Source: Planctomycetota bacterium
GTDB lineage: Bacteria > Planctomycetota > UBA1135 > UBA2386
Assembly (NCBI GenBank): GCA_016793265.1
Contig: JAEUHT010000216.1
Span: forward strand, 1-61,368
Reading direction: 5' to 3'
Length of the DNA: 61,368 nucleotides
Position 1 is the first letter of the stretch. Every line of letters begins with the position of its first letter. The translations under genes were made by a program, and so were the position numbers. Below the pieces are notes generated by a model. It was not told the origin of the DNA. It did no database searches and saw nothing but the letters and a program-made list of their open reading frames with translations. Positions 27,147 through 35,676 of the stretch are shown here, piece after piece.

Positions 27147-27596
27147 GTGGCCAAATCCCCGTTCGTGGTGCTCGGCATCGGCGTCGCCGGTTGCCTCGCG
27201 CTCGCCTTGATGTTGCGGCAGGTCGTCGATCTGCGGGGCGAGCGTGAACGCTCCCCCTACGCCGCACTGCTCGAACAGCGGTTTGCGGCGGAGCTGGAGG
27301 GCCCCGTGCGCGTGCGCTTCGTCAAGGTCGCGGGCCGCACCTGCTGCCGCGTGCTGGTGGCGGTCGGCGACGGGGTCGACGGCAAACGGCTGGCCGAGCA
27401 GCTCGGCACCGAAGTGTGGCTGGCCACGATGCGCGGGGGCGAAGCGCCCGACGACGTCGCCGTGGAGCTGACCAACCGGCGTTGGGGACAACCCCTGGTC
27501 GCTTCGGTGCCGCGGCCGCGCTTGGGGGCGCCGGAACGAGCCTTGCCACCGCAGCCGCGCAGCCGGCCGGAGGTCGGCGCGTCGCCCGCTCGATAG
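27147..27596 (+). CDS. Small single-pass membrane protein
   Basis: 149 residues from a GTG at 27147; the frame is open upstream, but this start puts the transmembrane helix (residues 6-24, FVVLGIGVAGCLALALMLR) at the N-terminus. The remainder (about 35-125) reads as a small alpha/beta domain with strands VRVRFVKVAG, CCRVLVAVGD and EVWLATMRGG, and the end is Pro/Arg-rich. There is no recognised family. It lies 9 bp before the TPR gene and is probably cotranscribed. Confidence 0.65.
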   Translation: MAKSPFVVLGIGVAGCLALALMLRQVVDLRGERERSPYAALLEQRFAAELEGPVRVRFVKVAGRTCCRVLVAVGDGVDGKRLAEQLGTEVWLATMRGGEAPDDVAVELTNRRWGQPLVASVPRPRLGAPERALPPQPRSRPEVGASPAR

Positions 27597-27605
27597 AGGG
27601 CGGAC

Positions 27606-29309
27606 ATGTCCGCCGTCGTCGTCTTCGCGTTCGCCGTCCAGGATGGGCTGCTGCCCGTGCCGGGCGCGGCGCCATTCGACGTGCTGGCCCGGCAACTGGC
27701 GCGCACGCTGGTGGCGCGCCTCAACGTCACCGGCGATCGTGGGCTGCGGTTCTTCCCGTTCCTCGGCCCGGTCGACGGCCAGCGCGACTTCCTGCGCATG
27801 CGCGAACTGCTCGACCCGCACGTGCTCGGCGAACTGCACAAGCAGGGTGAGGTCGACCTGCTCGTCGACGGCCTGCTGCTGCCGGGGCTGCTGCACTGGC
27901 GGCTGATCGACGGTCGTTCGCTCGAGCTGCGCACCGAGGCGAAGGTGCCGTTCGACCCGCGCCGACCGCTCGACGTGCTGCCGCGGCTCGAGTTCGAGGT
28001 CGGCGACGTGCTGGGCTGGAACGCGCGGCCGCTGCCGCCGAGCGGCATCGCCGGCGAGGCGCTCGGCTGGCTGCTCGTGCTGCGCGACGAGCTGCTGCGG
28101 CGTGAGGCGAAGGCGGTGGCGGCGTCGCCGGACCCGCTGCGCGCGGCGCGGCGCTGCGTCGAGCTGGCGCCGGGCGACGCGGAGGTGCGCCAGGTGGTGT
28201 TGGAGTTCGCGGTGCAGATGCTGCGGCAGGGGGAGTCGCGCGCCGGGCTCGCCAACGTGCTGGCGGTGCTGTTGCCGGCTTGTCCCGACGACGCCGACGT
28301 GCTCGAACGGCTCGGCGCGCTGCTGTTCGCGGCCGGCGACGAGGCGACCGCGGCGACGGCGCTGGCGCGCGCGGCGACGCTGGCGCCCGAACGCACCGAG
28401 CTCGTCGAACGCGCCTCGGCGCAGCTGTTCCGGGCCGGCCGCTTCGAGGAGGTGCGCACGGTGGTCGACGGGGCGCGGCGCCGTGGCGTCGCCAGCGCCT
28501 CGGCGCTGGCGCAGTGTGCGGCGGCCTGCGATCGCCTCGGCGACGACGCGGCGCGCGCGGTGCTGGTCGGCGAGCTGGTCGGCATGAGCGAGCTGCCGGT
28601 GCCGGTGGCGCGGCTGGTGGTGTCGTTCCTGCTCGAAGACGAACAGGCGGCGCTGGCGCGAACGATCGTGCAGCGCGCGCTCGGCAAGGACCCGCAGCAC
28701 GCCGTGCTGCACTTCGAACTCGGCCGCGCCTGCCTGCTGCTCGACGACGGCGGCGGGGCCATGGTCGCGCTGCAACGGGCGCTCGAACTCGGGCTGCAGC
28801 CGGTGCTGGCCGGCCAGGCGCGGCGCTTCCTGCGGTTGGCGTCGGTGCCTGGATTGTGGCACGGCACGCAGTCGGTCGAGAAGGCGATCGCGGCCGCCGA
28901 CCTGGTCGCCGCGCTGGCGAGCGCCCGTTCGCTCGTGCGCCGCGCCGGCAGCGCCGCCGAGGCATGGTTCCTGCTTGGCGTGGTCGCCCACAAGATGGGT
29001 CAGGAACGCCGCGCCGAGCTGGCGCTGCGCCGCGCGGTGCGCCGCGACGAGTCGTTCGCCGAGGCCCACAATCGCCTCGGCATCCTGCTGGTGGCGGTCG
29101 GCCGGCTCGAGCAGGGGCTGCCGCACCTGCAGCGCGCGCACCGGCTGGCGCCCAACGACCCGTCGCCGTTGTTGCACCTGGCGCAGGCGATGGCGATGCG
29201 TGGTCAGCGTGAGGACGCCGAGGCCTACGTCGCCGCCGCCGCGCGCCTGGGCGCCGACCCGCAGCTGGTCGCCGCCGTGCGCCGCGAGTTCCTGGCCGAG
29301 CAGTCCTGA
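27606..29309 (+). CDS. TPR-repeat protein with an N-terminal alpha/beta domain
   Basis: 567 residues. Residues 1-160 form an unrecognised alpha/beta domain (VVVFAFAVQDGLLPV, then LLVDGLLLPGLLHWRLIDG) that does not look like a signal peptide. From about 175 to the end there are some ten helix pairs with TPR consensus spacing, for example AEAWFLLGVVAHKMGQERRAE and AEAHNRLGILLVAVGRLEQG. It is probably a cytoplasmic scaffold. It follows the small membrane protein by 9 bp, so the two may form a membrane-linked complex. No enzymatic motif is seen. Confidence 0.8.
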   Translation: MSAVVVFAFAVQDGLLPVPGAAPFDVLARQLARTLVARLNVTGDRGLRFFPFLGPVDGQRDFLRMRELLDPHVLGELHKQGEVDLLVDGLLLPGLLHWRLIDGRSLELRTEAKVPFDPRRPLDVLPRLEFEVGDVLGWNARPLPPSGIAGEALGWLLVLRDELLRREAKAVAASPDPLRAARRCVELAPGDAEVRQVVLEFAVQMLRQGESRAGLANVLAVLLPACPDDADVLERLGALLFAAGDEATAATALARAATLAPERTELVERASAQLFRAGRFEEVRTVVDGARRRGVASASALAQCAAACDRLGDDAARAVLVGELVGMSELPVPVARLVVSFLLEDEQAALARTIVQRALGKDPQHAVLHFELGRACLLLDDGGGAMVALQRALELGLQPVLAGQARRFLRLASVPGLWHGTQSVEKAIAAADLVAALASARSLVRRAGSAAEAWFLLGVVAHKMGQERRAELALRRAVRRDESFAEAHNRLGILLVAVGRLEQGLPHLQRAHRLAPNDPSPLLHLAQAMAMRGQREDAEAYVAAAARLGADPQLVAAVRREFLAEQS

Positions 29310-29382
29310 GCGACGTGCGGCTCTGCGCCGTGGAGGCGTGCGTCGTCGCGGTCGATGCGCTAGAACGGCGCGCCGTCCGTCG

Positions 29383-30582
29383 ATGAGCCACGCCGACCCA
29401 TTGCTCGTGTTCCGCGACCGTTTCCCGATCACGGCCCGCACGAACTACCTGATCAACAACTCGCTCGGGGCGATGCCGGCGGCGGCGCGCGCCAGCGTCG
29501 CGCAGTTCCTCGACGCCTGGGAGACGCGCGGCGTGCGCGCCTGGGGCGACGGCTGGTGGGCGCTGCAGGAGCAGGTCGCCGACCGCATCGCGTTGGCGCT
29601 CGGTGTGCCGGCCGGCACGGTGTCGATGCACCAGAACGTCGCCGTCGCCCAGGAGATGATCCTGTCGTGCTTCCGCTGCGACGGGCGCCGCAACAAGCTC
29701 GTCTACGCCGACCGCAACTTCCCATCGGACCAGTACATCTACGAAGCGCGCGCCGCCCACGGCGCCCGGCTCGTGCGCGTGCCGCCGGCCGCCGACGGCA
29801 TCTCGACCGACGCCGAGCAGGTGGCGGCGATGATCGACGACGAGACGCTGCTGGTCGCCATCGACCACGTCATGTTCCGCAGCTCGGCGCTCGTCGACGT
29901 CGAACCGATCGTGCAGAAGGCGCGGCAGGTCGGCGCCTTCGTCGTGCTCGACACCTTCCACTCGGTCGGCGTGTTGCCGCTCGAACTGCACCGCCTTGGC
30001 GTGCACGCCGCGGTCGGCGGCGCCCTCAAGTGGCTGTGTGGCGGCCCCGGCAACTGCTTCCTCTACGTGCACCCCGACGAGGTGCGCCGGCTGCAGCCGG
30101 CCTTCACCGGCTGGGCCGCGCACAAGCAGCCGTTCGCGTTCTCGCCGGCGGGGCAGGACTATCGCGACGACGGCGGTCGCTTCGCCACCGGCACGCCGAA
30201 CGTGCCCGCGCTGCACTCGGGCAAGGCGGGCATCGAAGTGGTGCTCGAAGCCGGGTTGCCCGCGATCCGTCAGAAGAGCCAGCGGCTGACGACGCTGCTG
30301 ATCGAAGCGGCGCAGCGGGCCGGTCTCAGCGTGCGTTCGCCGCTCGACGCGCGCCGTCGCGGCGGCCACGTCGCGCTCGACGTGCCGCACGGCTACGCGG
30401 TGTGCCAGGCGCTGTCGGCGCGCGAGATCGTCGTCGACTTCCGCCCCGACGCCGGTCTGCGCGTGGCGCCGCACTTCTACAACAGCGAAGACGAGGTGCT
30501 CGGCTGCGTGGGCGCGATCCGCGAGATCCTCGACCGCCGCGCCTACGAGCCGTTCCTGCAGCAGCAGAAGAAGCCTGGCTGA
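29383..30582 (+). CDS. Kynureninase-like PLP enzyme (class V aminotransferase fold)
   Basis: 399 residues from the ATG at 29383. Schiff-base Lys216 is in GGALKWLCGGPGN and the cofactor Asp190 in VLDTFHSVGVLP (D-x2-H as in kynureninase). The C-terminal domain has the family pattern DFRPDAGLRVAPHFYNSEDEV (written here only in part: DFRPDAG...PHFYN). Kynureninase cleaves kynurenine to anthranilate and alanine. The neighbouring formamidase gene, 16 bp downstream, supports this over other class V enzymes. Its length matches bacterial kynureninases. No tryptophan 2,3-dioxygenase is in the window. Confidence 0.82.
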   Translation: MSHADPLLVFRDRFPITARTNYLINNSLGAMPAAARASVAQFLDAWETRGVRAWGDGWWALQEQVADRIALALGVPAGTVSMHQNVAVAQEMILSCFRCDGRRNKLVYADRNFPSDQYIYEARAAHGARLVRVPPAADGISTDAEQVAAMIDDETLLVAIDHVMFRSSALVDVEPIVQKARQVGAFVVLDTFHSVGVLPLELHRLGVHAAVGGALKWLCGGPGNCFLYVHPDEVRRLQPAFTGWAAHKQPFAFSPAGQDYRDDGGRFATGTPNVPALHSGKAGIEVVLEAGLPAIRQKSQRLTTLLIEAAQRAGLSVRSPLDARRRGGHVALDVPHGYAVCQALSAREIVVDFRPDAGLRVAPHFYNSEDEVLGCVGAIREILDRRAYEPFLQQQKKPG

Positions 30583-30598
30583 GTCCGGCACGACCATC

Positions 30599-31237
30599 AT
30601 GCGCATCTGGGACATCAGCGAACCGATCGAACCGTCGAGCGCGACGTTCCCCGGCGACACGCCGTTCACGCAGCAATGGGTGGCGCGGCAGGAACGTGGC
30701 GCGTCGTGCAACGTCAGCACGATCCGCATGTCGGTGCACGTCGGTACCCACACCGATGCGCCGCTGCACTTCGACGTCGCCGGCCCCGACATCGCCAGCG
30801 TCGACCTGACGCCGTACCTCGGCCGCTGCCGCGTCGTCGACGTGCGCGGTGAGGGATCGCCGTCGTTGATCCCCGCCGAGGCGCTCACGGCGGCCATGCT
30901 CGCCGGCGCCGAACGCATCCTGCTGCGCACCGCGCCCGCCCACGACCACCGCGTCTGGAACGGCGACTTCACCGCCGTCGGCGCCGCTGCCGCGCGGCGC
31001 CTGGTGCAAGCCGGCATCCGGCTGGTCGGCATCGACACGCCGAGCATCGACCACGCCGACAGCAAGGAGCTCGACGGCCACCACGTGCTGCACGCAGGTG
31101 GTGTGGCGATCCTGGAGAACCTCGACCTGCGCGCCGTGCCCGCCGGCGATTACGAGCTGATCGCCTTGCCGCTGCGCATCGTCGACGGCGATTCGAGCCC
31201 CGTGCGCGCGATCCTGCGCGAACTGCCCTTCGCATGA
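30599..31237 (+). CDS. Kynurenine formamidase / cyclase-family metal hydrolase
   Basis: 212 residues. The family motif is H-x-G-T-H-x-D-A-P-x-H: His47, His51, Asp53 and His57 (HVGTHTDAPLH), which bind two zinc ions in bacterial KynB. The second metal region is near IDTPSIDHADSKELDGHHVLH. It hydrolyses N-formylkynurenine to kynurenine and formate, or another amide in related cyclases. It is 16 bp downstream of the kynureninase gene and 16 bp upstream of a Rid-family gene, so it is likely one transcript. Confidence 0.87.
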   Translation: MRIWDISEPIEPSSATFPGDTPFTQQWVARQERGASCNVSTIRMSVHVGTHTDAPLHFDVAGPDIASVDLTPYLGRCRVVDVRGEGSPSLIPAEALTAAMLAGAERILLRTAPAHDHRVWNGDFTAVGAAAARRLVQAGIRLVGIDTPSIDHADSKELDGHHVLHAGGVAILENLDLRAVPAGDYELIALPLRIVDGDSSPVRAILRELPFA

Positions 31238-31253
31238 CCCCGCCTGTGACCTC

Positions 31254-31658
31254 ATGAGCAAGCGAGCGATCAACCCCGTCGACCTGGCCCCGCCCATCGG
31301 TTTCGCCCACGCCTGGCTCGTCGAGCACGGCGCGGCGCGCACGCTCTACCTCGCCGGCCAGTGTGGCTACGACGAGAAGGGCCTGGTGGTCAGCAAGGGT
31401 GACCTCGTCGCCCAGCTCGACCTGGCGCTGCGCAACATCGGCTGCGTGCTGCGCGACGCCGACATGGAGTTCGCCGACGTCGTGCAGCTCAACTTCTACG
31501 TGCGCAGTCGCGACGACTACGCCACCGCGCGCAAGGCGTTCGGCCAGACCTGGCGCCAGCACTGCGGCAAGCACTACCCCGGCATGGCGATGTTCCAGGT
31601 GATGTCGCTGTTCGACCCCGAAGCCCTGATCGAAGTGCAGGGCATCGCCGCGCGATGA
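31254..31658 (+). CDS. Rid (YjgF/YER057c/UK114) family protein
   Basis: 134 residues with the full chorismate-mutase-like Rid fold: YLAGQCGYDEKG, LRNIGCVLRDADMEFADVVQLNFYV (split here), and VMSLFDPEALIEVQGIA at the end. In RidA the imine-binding Arg lies in a P-x-R motif just before the last strands; here the segment reads YPGMAMFQVMSL, so that Arg appears to be Met. It is therefore unlikely to be a classical 2-iminobutanoate deaminase. Placement after kynureninase and formamidase suggests an aminomuconate-type or other imine step of kynurenine breakdown. Its stop overlaps the next ATG (ATGA). Confidence 0.85.
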   Translation: MSKRAINPVDLAPPIGFAHAWLVEHGAARTLYLAGQCGYDEKGLVVSKGDLVAQLDLALRNIGCVLRDADMEFADVVQLNFYVRSRDDYATARKAFGQTWRQHCGKHYPGMAMFQVMSLFDPEALIEVQGIAAR

Positions 31659-32014
31659 GAACGGCCCCGCTGCTGCACGTGGCCCTGGGCGCCGCCGTGT
31701 TCGCCGCCTGTGCGGCCGAGGCGCCGCGCACGTCGTTCGACGACAGCGCCGGCGTCGTCGTCGTCGACGTCGGCAGCGATGGCTTCGTGCGCTGGGAGGG
31801 GCGCCGCGAGCCGCTCGAAGCGTGTGTGCTGACGCTGCGCCAGCGGGTGCGGACGATGACGCCCGAGCAGCGGGCCGGCCTCGTCGTGCAGCTGCGCCTC
31901 GCCGGCGGCGTCGGCAGCGGCGATGCCGACGCGCAGGATCGCGCCAGCAAGGACCTCAACCGCATGCTCGACCACCTGCACGTCATGGGTGTGACGCAGG
32001 TGCGCTATCTGTGA
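31655..32014 (+). CDS. Small lipoprotein with an ExbD/TolR-like periplasmic domain
   Basis: 119 residues. A signal peptide ends in lipobox VFAAC (Cys19). The mature part has the strand pattern of the ExbD/TolR C-terminal domain: VVVVDVGSDGFVRWEGR, then VVQLRLAGG, and the final helix-strand LNRMLDHLHVMGVTQVRYL (ExbD has ...V..VMD.L...GI..V.L). It lacks the ExbD transmembrane helix, and no ExbB is nearby. It overlaps the Rid gene by 4 bp. The ExbD relation is my inference from the pattern. Confidence 0.65.
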   Translation: MRTAPLLHVALGAAVFAACAAEAPRTSFDDSAGVVVVDVGSDGFVRWEGRREPLEACVLTLRQRVRTMTPEQRAGLVVQLRLAGGVGSGDADAQDRASKDLNRMLDHLHVMGVTQVRYL

Positions 32015-32016
32015 CC

Positions 32017-32700
32017 ATGACCCTGCTGCGCCACCACCTGCCCCCCGAACTGGTCGTCTTCGACGTCGACGGCACCCTGCACGACACCTTCCGATGGTGG
32101 ACGCCGGTGATCCGCGCCGGCGTCGCGCGCTTCGCCGAGCTGCACGGCCTCGAGCTGCCGCTGCCGGCCGCGCGCGAAGCCGAGGCCGTCGTCGGCATGC
32201 GCGACGCCGGCGTGTGGGCGCCGTTCCTGCCCGAGCCGCACAAGCACCGCTGGCAGGAGCTGCGTGCGGTCGTGCTGCCGATGGAGGTCGAGGAGATCAG
32301 CCGCGGCGTCGACTACCTGTTCGCCGGTGTGCGCACGCTGCTGCCACACCTGCGATCGATCGGCGTCAAGGTCGCGCTGGCGAGCAACTGTCGCCGCACC
32401 TACATGGGCGCGATGGTGAACGGGCAGGGCCTCGGCCAGCTCTCCGATTGGCAGTTCTGCCTCGACAGCGAAGGGGTGCAGTGCAAGACCGACATGCTGC
32501 GCCGCGCCCAGGAGGTCAGCGGTGCCCGCCGCGTGGTGATGGTCGGCGATCGCGAACCCGACCACGAAGCCGCGCGCGCGCTGGGCTGGCCGTTCGTCTG
32601 GCGCCGCAATGACCGCTGCGACATCGCCGACGCCGAGCTGATCTGGGACGGGGCGCCCGCCGCCCTGCTCGCCGGGCTCGGCCTCGCCGCGCAGGGTTAG
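32017..32700 (+). CDS. HAD-superfamily hydrolase
   Basis: 227 residues from the ATG at 32017, three bases after the preceding stop. Motif I is FDVDGTLHD (nucleophile Asp16, Asp18), motif II is VALASNC, and motifs III/IV are in CKTDML and MVGDREPDHEAA. An all-helical cap lies between motifs I and II, as in subfamily I phosphatases (phosphoglycolate-phosphatase-like). The substrate is not predictable. It is the last gene of the run that begins with kynureninase and is followed by a strong hairpin. Confidence 0.88.
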   Translation: MTLLRHHLPPELVVFDVDGTLHDTFRWWTPVIRAGVARFAELHGLELPLPAAREAEAVVGMRDAGVWAPFLPEPHKHRWQELRAVVLPMEVEEISRGVDYLFAGVRTLLPHLRSIGVKVALASNCRRTYMGAMVNGQGLGQLSDWQFCLDSEGVQCKTDMLRRAQEVSGARRVVMVGDREPDHEAARALGWPFVWRRNDRCDIADAELIWDGAPAALLAGLGLAAQG

Positions 32701-32712
32701 CCCGCCAACGCA

Positions 32713-32743
32713 ACGGCCCGCGCGGGTTCGCCACGCGGGCCGT
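32713..32743. terminator. Bidirectional terminator hairpin
   Basis: ACGGCCCGCG and CGCGGGCCGT form a perfect 10-bp stem around an 11-base loop, between the convergent HAD gene and the secreted-protein gene. No U-run is seen on either side. Confidence 0.6.
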
Positions 32744-32780
32744 CGTCAGGCGCCGCGCGCGGCGGCTCACCGGCGGTCGA

Positions 32781-34700
32781 TCAGTTGAGGCCGACCGTGT
32801 GCTTGATCGACTGCGTCGACCATGGGATCAGGTTCGAGCCGCTCCACAGGTCGAGGCCGATGGCTTGCGCGTAGACGTCGAGGCCGAAGACGCCGGGCGG
32901 GATCGTGACCGGCACCGTGCCGGTGACGCTGCTGGCGGGCAGCAGCCAGACCTCGTAGCCGAGGAACAGCGGGCTGATCGACGTGCTCATCATGCAACCC
33001 GGCGCCGTGATGGTCGGGATCTGGATGCCCGGCGTGCTGGCGGCGAGGTCGAGGTTCAGCAGCGCGACGACCGTGCCGGCCGGGATGTTGCTGACGTTCC
33101 AGGTCACCGACTGGCCCGCGAACATGCGGCCGAAGTAGCCGACGCCAGCGGCGATCGGGGTCGACACCGCGCTGAGTCCGGCATTGGAGGTCGTGCCCTC
33201 GATCGCGGTGTCGAACGGCACCTCGACCGACAGGTCGCGCGACTGCGGATCCTGCGACGGCGTCGTGCCGCCGATGCGGCCGCGCGTGAAGCCGACGATC
33301 GACGAGTAGTGCATCGACGTCGACGTCGTCCAGATGCCCGAACCTTGCGACATCGAGCCGTAGCGGTACTCGACCATGCCGGTGGCCTCGTGCATCACAA
33401 CCTGGAAGTTGAGGCTGCTGTGGCCGGGCTGCGTCGTCGTCGACGAGCCGAGGCGGTACCAGCCGACGTCGTTCCACGTCACGTAGACGACCGTGTTGCC
33501 GGGGCCGCCCGTGGTGTCCTCGAACACGTGCAGGCCGGCCTGCGGGTTGGAGAGCGTGTTGCGACCGGCGTGCAGGTCGCTCCAGAACGGCATGTAGCGG
33601 GCCGTGTAGTTGGTCGTCGTGCCGAGCAGCGACGGCTTGTTGGTGGTGTACATCGCCGAGGTCATCGCCGCGTCGAGCCACACCGAGCCGTTCGTGGTCG
33701 GCTTCAGCGTCGTCGTCGAGCCACCCGGGTAGTTCCAGGTGAAGCTCAGCGCGTGCGTGTACACGCCCTCATCCACGATGCTGTTGGCGACCGCGTTGAT
33801 CTTGGTCAGGTCGATCGCCGGCGCACCGCCGACGACGTGGTAGTAGTTCGGCGCCGTCGGGTTGTCCGGGATCATGGTCAGGCCGTTGAGGTCGAACGCC
33901 TGGCCCTGGTTGAACGTCTGGTAGAAGGTCGAGCAGGCGCCGCCGCAGGCCGCGCCGTACTCCTCGTTGGTCGCCGGGATCATGTTCCCGTAGCCGCCGG
34001 GGCCCGCGAACTCGATGCCGACCACGCACGGGGTGGTGTCCGCCGTGCCCGTGAGCGAGGCGACGGTCGCGGTGCACACCGACTTGCCGCGGATGCCGGC
34101 GCCACTCGCCGTCGTGTCCTGGATCGGGATCATGTAGAGCGGCGCGGCGTTGGCCGGCGCCGTCGGCATGGTGATGTCGATCAGCAGGTTCGGCTCCGCA
34201 CCCGTCGGGTCGTAGAGGAAGGTCGCACCGATGGCGGTGAGGTCGATGTCGATGCAGTAGTTGTTCGGGCAGGTGCCGAGCGAAGGCGCCACCGTGACGG
34301 TCGTCGTGCCGAGCGGGCCCATCGTCGTGGTCGCGGGGGCGACCGGTGCCCGGTTGGTCGCGAAGGTCGTGCTCATGACCGAGCTGGCCAGCGTCGTGCT
34401 GCCGACTTCGATCGTGACGCCGGCGTAGACCTGGCCGCCGAGGTTCGGTTCACCATCCTCGCCGCGGAACTTGACGTGCGTGATGAGCACCGGGCCCGTG
34501 ACCCCGGCGTTGAGGAAGTGGCTCGCCTCGTAGAGCACCTGCATGCGACCGGCGGTCGTGCGCCAGTGCGTGGTATCGCCGGCGTTGGCGAGCTGGTCGG
34601 AGCGCTCGCCGAGATAGTGGTTGTCGGGGAGCACCACGTTCTGCGCGGCGAGAGTGCTCGCGAGAAGGGTGAGAGTGGCAGTGATCGGGATCTGGCGCAT
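32781..34700 (-). CDS. Large secreted beta-rich protein
   Basis: 639 residues from the ATG at 34700 (an ATG at 34712 is also possible). The signal peptide MRQIPITATLTLLASTLAA is followed by Gln20. The mature protein is rich in Thr, Gly, Ser and Asn with few charged residues. The central part resembles nidogen-like or lectin-like secreted domains (FWSDLHAGRNT, VYVTWNDVGWYRLG, MVEYRYGSMSQGSGIW, IVGFTRGR), and scattered Cys pairs suggest disulphides. The C-terminal 120 residues form a separate beta module (GVFGLDVYAQAIGLDLW). No enzyme motif is seen. It is probably a surface or released protein. Confidence 0.78.
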   Translation of the reverse strand: MRQIPITATLTLLASTLAAQNVVLPDNHYLGERSDQLANAGDTTHWRTTAGRMQVLYEASHFLNAGVTGPVLITHVKFRGEDGEPNLGGQVYAGVTIEVGSTTLASSVMSTTFATNRAPVAPATTTMGPLGTTTVTVAPSLGTCPNNYCIDIDLTAIGATFLYDPTGAEPNLLIDITMPTAPANAAPLYMIPIQDTTASGAGIRGKSVCTATVASLTGTADTTPCVVGIEFAGPGGYGNMIPATNEEYGAACGGACSTFYQTFNQGQAFDLNGLTMIPDNPTAPNYYHVVGGAPAIDLTKINAVANSIVDEGVYTHALSFTWNYPGGSTTTLKPTTNGSVWLDAAMTSAMYTTNKPSLLGTTTNYTARYMPFWSDLHAGRNTLSNPQAGLHVFEDTTGGPGNTVVYVTWNDVGWYRLGSSTTTQPGHSSLNFQVVMHEATGMVEYRYGSMSQGSGIWTTSTSMHYSSIVGFTRGRIGGTTPSQDPQSRDLSVEVPFDTAIEGTTSNAGLSAVSTPIAAGVGYFGRMFAGQSVTWNVSNIPAGTVVALLNLDLAASTPGIQIPTITAPGCMMSTSISPLFLGYEVWLLPASSVTGTVPVTIPPGVFGLDVYAQAIGLDLWSGSNLIPWSTQSIKHTVGLN

Positions 34701-34906
34701 GGTTGGCCTCATTGAGTCGAAGTCTGAGCCGTCAGGCGAGGATCGGTGACGGTCAGGCAAGGTTATCACCAGCTGCACCCCCCGCAGAGGCCCAGGCGGG
34801 GCGGGGCTACGATCGCCCTACCGCAAAGCGGGGCCCGGTCTGCGATTCCTGGGGCCCGGCAATAGACTGTCGGCCGGGCCGTAGCGCGCGCCCCTTCGGA
34901 ACGCCC

Positions 34907-35299
34907 ATGGAGCTGCTCTACATCTTCATCCCGATCTTCGTCTTCGTGCTCATCAAGACGGTCATCGACGGGCAGCTGAAGGCGCGCAGCGACCGCGTGA
35001 AGCTGCTCGAAGAGGCGCTCAAGAACCCCAACATCGATCGCCAGACCGTGGAGTCGCTGGCCTTCCAGTTGACCGGGGCGCGGCCGGCGCGGGCGCCGGG
35101 CACCCCGAAGTTCGCGGCGGCCGTGCTCGCCGTCGGCTGGATCGGGCTGTTCGCCGGCATCGCCATGTGGATCGCCTCGATGTGGGTCTACGACAAGGAC
35201 CTGACCCTCGCCGGCATCATCACCAGCATCGTCGGCCTCGGCGTCGTCACCTACCCGTTCGCGCTGCGCGAACTCGAGGCGCGGCGTTCGCCGCAGTGA
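34907..35299 (+). CDS. Small membrane protein, three helices
   Basis: 130 residues from the ATG at 34907. Helices lie at about 3-20 (LYIFIPIFVFVLIKTVI), 70-95 and 101-120. The loop between helices 1 and 2 is charged (RSDRVKLLEEALKNPNIDRQT). The family is unknown. It is followed 7 bp later by another small membrane protein, so the two are likely partners in one transcript. Confidence 0.75.
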   Translation: MELLYIFIPIFVFVLIKTVIDGQLKARSDRVKLLEEALKNPNIDRQTVESLAFQLTGARPARAPGTPKFAAAVLAVGWIGLFAGIAMWIASMWVYDKDLTLAGIITSIVGLGVVTYPFALRELEARRSPQ

Positions 35300-35306
35300 G
35301 CCCGCC

Positions 35307-35642
35307 ATGGTCCGCCTCACCGTCTCCTGGCTCGTGCCGATCGCGGCGTTCGTGCTGGTCCTGCTGTGCGTGCGTTGGGCGCGGCTGGGCAGCTGGTTCG
35401 GCGCGCTCTACCGGCTCTGGTTCGCGGCCTGTTGGGTCGCATTCGCCGGTGGCCTCGGCCTGATCGGGCTCTGGTGGCTCGGCTTCGCCCACAACCTCAA
35501 CTACGAGACCGTCAGCGTCGTCACCGCCAGTGCCTTCGCCTTGCTGACGCTGCCGCTGGCGTGGAGCGAGATGCGGCGCCGCACCGAGGCCAAGCCGGCG
35601 CCGCGCCGGGCGGCGAACGACGCCGCTGCGTGGCGGGCGTGA
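35307..35642 (+). CDS. Small membrane protein, three helices
   Basis: 111 residues: helices at about 5-22 (VSWLVPIAAFVLVLLCV), 38-60 and 67-85, then a short basic, Ala-rich cytoplasmic tail. No family is recognised. It is 7 bp after the previous small membrane protein and 34 bp before the SprT-like gene. Confidence 0.7.
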   Translation: MVRLTVSWLVPIAAFVLVLLCVRWARLGSWFGALYRLWFAACWVAFAGGLGLIGLWWLGFAHNLNYETVSVVTASAFALLTLPLAWSEMRRRTEAKPAPRRAANDAAAWRA

Positions 35643-35676
35643 CAGGACCACGGCGGCGCGCTTCGATGGCCGCCGC

